Source: Paenibacillus sp. FSL R7-0273
GTDB taxonomy: Bacteria > Bacillota > Bacilli > Paenibacillales > Paenibacillaceae
Direction of reading: 5' to 3'
DNA length: 64,000 nucleotides
NCBI RefSeq assembly: GCF_000758625.1
Contig: NZ_CP009283.1
Coordinates: forward strand, 3,173,501 to 3,237,500
In this document: piece after piece, positions 60,516 through 64,000 of the stretch
Layout: each line of letters starts with the position of its first letter
Numbering within the stretch: position 1 is the first letter of the stretch
Notes under the pieces: generated by a model
Seen by the model: the letters and a program-made list of their open reading frames with translations, nothing else
The model's database searches: none
Told to the model about the DNA's origin: nothing
Translations under genes and position numbers: made by a program

Positions 60516-62900
60516 ATGAAAGAAAACTTTGAGAATACAGCTGCAAGGGAGTACCGGAAAGCGGAGCTGAAGGCAGTGAGCTACTATACTGCACTCCATA
60601 GCCGGGTAACAGACAAAACGTATCTGGCAGATTTGACCGGAGACATTCATTTGTGGAAAAAAAATCATATACGCCGGTTTACCGGATTATCCCTGTTCTC
60701 ACGGGCCGGGAGCAAGCCTGACACCCGTGACTTTTACCGGTATATCCAATGGCTTAAGGTCACGGGCAAGCTGAATGATTATCTGGACCGCAGTGTTTCC
60801 TACATTTATATGAGGGATTTGGGCAAGGATCTGAATAGTCCGCAGACCAAGCGGCGGATTGCAAGAACGGTATCGGATGTGACAGGGTATCTGCTTAAGC
60901 CCTTGGGTAAAAATGCTGAAGGCCGGCCTGAGTTCATGAATCCGGCAGAGGTATACCGCTGGGCACAGAAGGAAGGCATTGAATCTGCGGTAATCTGGGT
61001 GTTCAAGAAATTAAGGGCCGTTGCGGCGAATATTCCGGAAGGCTTGAATGCTGAGCATGCCCAGCGCAAGCTGATCAAAATTATCATTGGGGTTGTATTG
61101 CATGTAATGGAGGAAATAGGGGAAGACGCAGCACCGGAGGAGCGCTCCAGGCGGCTGGATGAAGCGGTAAGGCTCGGTTATTCCTATGGCCTCACTTACC
61201 CGTTTGTGGATGATCTGCTGGACTCCGGCATTCTGACAGGCGCTGAAAAGGAGCAGTATTCCGCATTGATCCGTACCGCGCTGCTAACCGGGGAAGTACC
61301 CGGGTTAGGTGTCTGGGAGGGGGATAATAAGGCGCTGATCCGGTATATCCATGCAGAGCTTACAGAAGCTTTTATCTATATCAGCGAGCATCAGGAGGAA
61401 GGGAGCCGGCAGAGCTTTTTTGCACAGTCGTATGTATTCTTCGAAGCCCAGGATATTGACCGGATCAAGTCACTGGAGCATGCAGAATATACGAATGAGG
61501 AGCTGTACGTTCCCGTTATCCTGAAGTCCTCTTCGTCCCGTCTGGTTGCCCGCTCTGTGCTCAGCGCTGCGCAGGATGAAGGCTTTGAAGAGCGGACCTT
61601 TTATTTCGGGATTTATAACCAGCTGGCCGATGATTTCGCTGATATGGAGCAGGATTTGAAGGACGGTGCAGTTACTCCTTACACCTATTATCTGCAGCAT
61701 CATCAGCAGCGGCCGGATCTGATCAATCCGTTTGAGGTCTACTGGGCGGTGGTATCCAATCTGATTCATACCGTCTATCATTCGGATGCCAAAGCGCGCG
61801 AGGTCATTCTCGACCGTGCAATCAACGGGCTTAAGCGGTATAAGGAACGGGCGGGAGCGGAGAAGTATAAGGAGACAATGCGGATTTTTGCAGGCGGGAT
61901 CAGGGAATTCGACCGGTTGCTGCAGAGAATGGTAAGCAAGGCGGATGACGTAGACTTTTTCGATAAGCTGCTGCGGGACGGAGTGGTTGAGCAGCTGAAG
62001 GAGGATGCAAGAGAGCAGGAGGCATTCACACACACTCTTCATGAGGTCAGAGCCCTGATTAATGATGAGCTGCCGTTTGCGAAGCCCGATCATATTCCGG
62101 CCATGCAGGAACGGCTGATCCATGCAGCCAACTACAGCCTGGAGGGGGACGGGAAGCGGGTGCGCCCGATCCTGACCTGGGTAATGGGGGTGAACGAATA
62201 CGGACTGGAGTCATCGGCCATCACCCCGCTTCTGCGGTCACTGGAGTACATGCATACGGCATCCCTGATCTTCGATGATCTGCCCTCGCAGGATAATGCG
62301 GCTACCCGCAGAGGACGGGAAACACTGCATGAGGTGCACGGCAGCGCGGTTGCTGAATTAGCCGGACTGTATCTTATCCAGCGGGCAATCGGACAGCAGG
62401 CCTCACTGAACCGGTTCAAGCCGGAGACGGTGCTCGCCCTGATCCGCTATTCAGCGCAAAAGGCTGAAGATATGTGCATGGGGCAGATGATGGATCTGGA
62501 TTCAAAAGGCAGAGTCCTTACACTGGAGGAGCTGAACAGGGTATGCTTTTATAAGACGGGGGTTGCCTTTGAGGCCTGTCTGGTTATGCCGGCGATGCTG
62601 GCTGAGGTTAAGGAGGATGAGCTTGCTGCGCTCAAAAGGTTTGCCTACCATATGGGCATTGCCTTTCAGATCAGGGATGATCTGCTGGATGTGGAAGGTG
62701 AAGCGCAGGTGCTGGGTAAGCCGGCCGGCAATGATGCTGTTAACAATCAGTCCAATTTTGTCTCGGTGCTCGGTATTGACGGTGCCGGCAGGGAGATGTG
62801 GCAGCATTACTGCCATGCAAGCGACGCGTTAAAAGAAATTCCCCGTAAGACCTCCTTCTTAAAGCATTTGCTTCAATATGTGGTTAACCGGGAGCGTTAA
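60516..62900 (+). CDS. Isoprenoid synthase-like/prenyl diphosphate synthase fusion
   Basis: This 794-residue protein has two halves. The C-terminal half (~505-794) is a complete trans-prenyl diphosphate synthase with the first Asp-rich motif DDLPSQD (587-593), a GDGKRVRP substrate-binding segment (~544-551), GQMMDL and the second Asp-rich motif DDLLD (721-725). The N-terminal half (~20-480) is all-helical and holds DDLLD (232-236) and DDFAD (372-376), the Asp pattern of class I isoprenoid synthases, so it may be a cyclase that uses the product of the other half. GTG at 60507 is an alternative start. It is divergent from a Fur-regulated siderophore operon. The product is unknown. Confidence 0.82.
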   Translation: MKENFENTAAREYRKAELKAVSYYTALHSRVTDKTYLADLTGDIHLWKKNHIRRFTGLSLFSRAGSKPDTRDFYRYIQWLKVTGKLNDYLDRSVSYIYMRDLGKDLNSPQTKRRIARTVSDVTGYLLKPLGKNAEGRPEFMNPAEVYRWAQKEGIESAVIWVFKKLRAVAANIPEGLNAEHAQRKLIKIIIGVVLHVMEEIGEDAAPEERSRRLDEAVRLGYSYGLTYPFVDDLLDSGILTGAEKEQYSALIRTALLTGEVPGLGVWEGDNKALIRYIHAELTEAFIYISEHQEEGSRQSFFAQSYVFFEAQDIDRIKSLEHAEYTNEELYVPVILKSSSSRLVARSVLSAAQDEGFEERTFYFGIYNQLADDFADMEQDLKDGAVTPYTYYLQHHQQRPDLINPFEVYWAVVSNLIHTVYHSDAKAREVILDRAINGLKRYKERAGAEKYKETMRIFAGGIREFDRLLQRMVSKADDVDFFDKLLRDGVVEQLKEDAREQEAFTHTLHEVRALINDELPFAKPDHIPAMQERLIHAANYSLEGDGKRVRPILTWVMGVNEYGLESSAITPLLRSLEYMHTASLIFDDLPSQDNAATRRGRETLHEVHGSAVAELAGLYLIQRAIGQQASLNRFKPETVLALIRYSAQKAEDMCMGQMMDLDSKGRVLTLEELNRVCFYKTGVAFEACLVMPAMLAEVKEDELAALKRFAYHMGIAFQIRDDLLDVEGEAQVLGKPAGNDAVNNQSNFVSVLGIDGAGREMWQHYCHASDALKEIPRKTSFLKHLLQYVVNRER

Positions 62901-62913
62901 ATGAATAGCAATG

Positions 62914-62938
62914 AGCCCGCACAGGATGCGGGCTTTTT
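62914..62938 (+). terminator. Terminator after the fusion gene
   Basis: AGCCCGCA and TGCGGGCT with a five-base loop are followed by TTTT. Confidence 0.93.
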
Positions 62939-62967
62939 GTATGTAAATGTGCAAGCTGATTAGCCGT

Positions 62968-63837
62968 TTAGCCGTTCGTCCGGGAAGCCATTCTTTGGAT
63001 CTCCTCTACAATCAGCTGCGGCTCGGTATACATAATCATATGACCGGATTTCGGGGCTTCTACGAGACGTCCATCCGGGTGACCGGCAGCTGATTTACGA
63101 TGGGCAGCATGCAGCAGCGGTCTCATTTTGCGTTCCATACGGGATATGTAGGTGCCCGAGAGAATAGTCAGCGGGATCGAGCCGGGCTGAACCTGCTTGC
63201 CGCGAAGCGCCTTCAGGTCCTTGATGAAATCCTTGCCCTCGGCAAGCATGGTTGTACCCGCCTGCCTGCTGAAGTCCTCCCGCTTGTGATCGGCATAGAC
63301 ATCCGCAGGCAGGACCTTGCCTTGTCTGCTGCCGAGCAGCTTATACAGGCCGGTCTTCATAATGAGCGGAACCAGAAAGTCCATTCTTCCGTAATGCCGC
63401 TCTGTTTTTTCTTCGAAATACAGGCCGCAGTTCTCGTCGGTAGGATCGACCAGCAGTATTCCAATGATCTTTGCAGGGCCCAGCTTAGCTGCAGCATTGC
63501 GTACAATAGGACCGCCCCAGCTGTGGCCGACCAGAAGGAAGGGGCCGCTGCCAAGCTCTCCGAGCAGGAAGAGCAGGTCCCCGGTTATTCTCGCAAGCGT
63601 CCGGGGAGCAGGGTCCGGCTCGCTCCGGCCGCTGCCAGCCCGGTCGTAGACAACAGCACGGGCATGTCCTGCGGCCGGGGGCTGTACCAGTCCCCAGCAT
63701 GAGCGGGACATGCCCATGCCTGATTCGAAGACGACGGTCACCGGACCGGTTCCTTGTTCCATGTAATGAAGCTTGCGGCCGTCTGGGGTCTCTATGTAAT
63801 GGCTGCTGCCGAATGTATGCGCCTTGGTACCGGACAT
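62968..63837 (-). CDS. Alpha/beta hydrolase
   Basis: This 289-residue serine hydrolase has the nucleophile Ser106 in VGHSWGG, an oxyanion-loop GMGMSRSCW, the DRAGSGRSEPDP segment typical of the superfamily and His266 in SGHMIMY. It has no signal peptide. The ATG at 63837 was chosen because GGAGAG lies six bases upstream; the start at 63843 is too close and the TTG at 63855 lies inside the Fur box. It may hydrolyse a siderophore ester or lactone after uptake, since it lies under a Fur box next to a siderophore locus; this is inference. Confidence 0.87.
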   Translation of the reverse strand: MSGTKAHTFGSSHYIETPDGRKLHYMEQGTGPVTVVFESGMGMSRSCWGLVQPPAAGHARAVVYDRAGSGRSEPDPAPRTLARITGDLLFLLGELGSGPFLLVGHSWGGPIVRNAAAKLGPAKIIGILLVDPTDENCGLYFEEKTERHYGRMDFLVPLIMKTGLYKLLGSRQGKVLPADVYADHKREDFSRQAGTTMLAEGKDFIKDLKALRGKQVQPGSIPLTILSGTYISRMERKMRPLLHAAHRKSAAGHPDGRLVEAPKSGHMIMYTEPQLIVEEIQRMASRTNG

Positions 63838-63856
63838 GTTCATCTCTCCAGTCAAT

Positions 63857-63871
63857 TAAGAATCATTATCA
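63857..63871. promoter_or_regulatory. Fur box before the alpha/beta hydrolase
   Basis: On the minus strand TGATAATGATTCTTA matches the Fur consensus at 13 of 15 positions and lies 20 bases upstream of the start codon, over the likely promoter. Confidence 0.75.
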
Positions 63872-63913
63872 ATTGATTTCATTGTAAACGACCAGAACTG
63901 AACGGACAAGGAA

Positions 63914-64000
63914 TTAAAAAATAGAAATAAGCTCCTTTGTGTAAGGATGCCTGTCCTCCGCAAACATCTCCTGCCTGGTAAAGCTGTCGACAAACTCTCC
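63914..64000 (-). CDS. ABC transporter ATPase C-terminus (OppF/DppF type), partial
   Basis: Only the last 28 codons are visible, ending in a TAA at 63914. The tail contains EDRHPYTKELISIF, the conserved HPYT(K/R)xL end of peptide/nickel-type ABC ATPases; the rest lies beyond the window. It is upstream of the hydrolase on the same strand but separated from it by a Fur-box-containing promoter. Confidence 0.75.
   Translation of the reverse strand, partial: GEFVDSFTRQEMFAEDRHPYTKELISIF

Noticed and set aside
60306..60668. 120-codon minus-strand frame between siderophore and fusion genes
   Set aside because: Its start lies inside the fusion gene, no ribosome site is present and the sequence shows no domain; it could be a remnant but cannot be supported.

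Overview
The window looks like a chromosomal segment of a Paenibacillus-type spore-forming Firmicute. The basis is roughly 50% GC with GC-rich third codon positions, strong AGGAGG ribosome sites with some TTG/GTG starts, carbohydrate ABC transporter and glycosidase clusters, secreted proteins with copper-amine-oxidase-like N-terminal domains, meso-diaminopimelate dehydrogenase, Fur boxes of the TGATAATNATTATCA type and short intergenic repeats. No rRNA, tRNA, CRISPR array, transposase or prophage was seen. Most of the window is ordinary chromosome; the unusual parts are RNA switches, one fusion enzyme and a few decayed genes.

Layout. 1-10 kb: a truncated fabV, an orphan OppD-type ATPase, a secreted GH43 arabinanase, fabF divergent from an XRE regulator, a CitA-type citrate synthase, a micro-ORF and a small spore-appendage-like protein, an MFS carrier and exonuclease III. 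10-21 kb: an amidase with a VanZ/RDD membrane protein, a coiled-coil protein, an M29 aminopeptidase, an ECF sigma/DUF4179 anti-sigma pair, a 51-bp tandem repeat, two GNAT acetyltransferases, a Fur-controlled HmoA/IsdG-like monooxygenase and a large secreted protein. 21-32 kb: a sugar locus (solute-binding protein, two permeases, LacI regulator, esterase, GH3 beta-glucosidase, 1128-residue GH94 phosphorylase) that matches what is known of 1,2-beta-oligoglucan (sophorooligosaccharide) uptake and phosphorolysis, with palindromic LacI-type operators before both transcription units.

32-36 kb: a TetR/SDR divergent pair, then a cyclic-di-GMP-I riboswitch in front of a small STAS-like protein and a KASIII-like protein that has lost two of its three catalytic residues. 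35-44 kb: an L,D-transpeptidase, a membrane protein/VWA/TelA operon, ddh, gdhA and sua5. 45-49 kb: an RCC1-type secreted protein interrupted by one amber codon, then a purine-riboswitch-like leader before an EamA transporter, then a cupin-cupin-methyltransferase operon divergent from a Crp/Fnr regulator.

50-64 kb: secreted and lipoproteins, a decayed copper-amine-oxidase domain gene, a TIGR00027-type methyltransferase, a Fur-box-preceded binding protein without a lipobox, a second SDR plus STAS-like pair with a structured leader, a four-gene YclNOPQ/FatBCDE-like siderophore transporter, a divergent 794-residue fusion of an isoprenoid-synthase-like half (two DDxxD motifs) with a prenyl diphosphate synthase, and a Fur-box-preceded alpha/beta hydrolase. 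Iron is the common thread of the right third: five Fur-like boxes precede the monooxygenase, the cupin operon, the lone binding protein, the siderophore/terpene divergent pair and the hydrolase.
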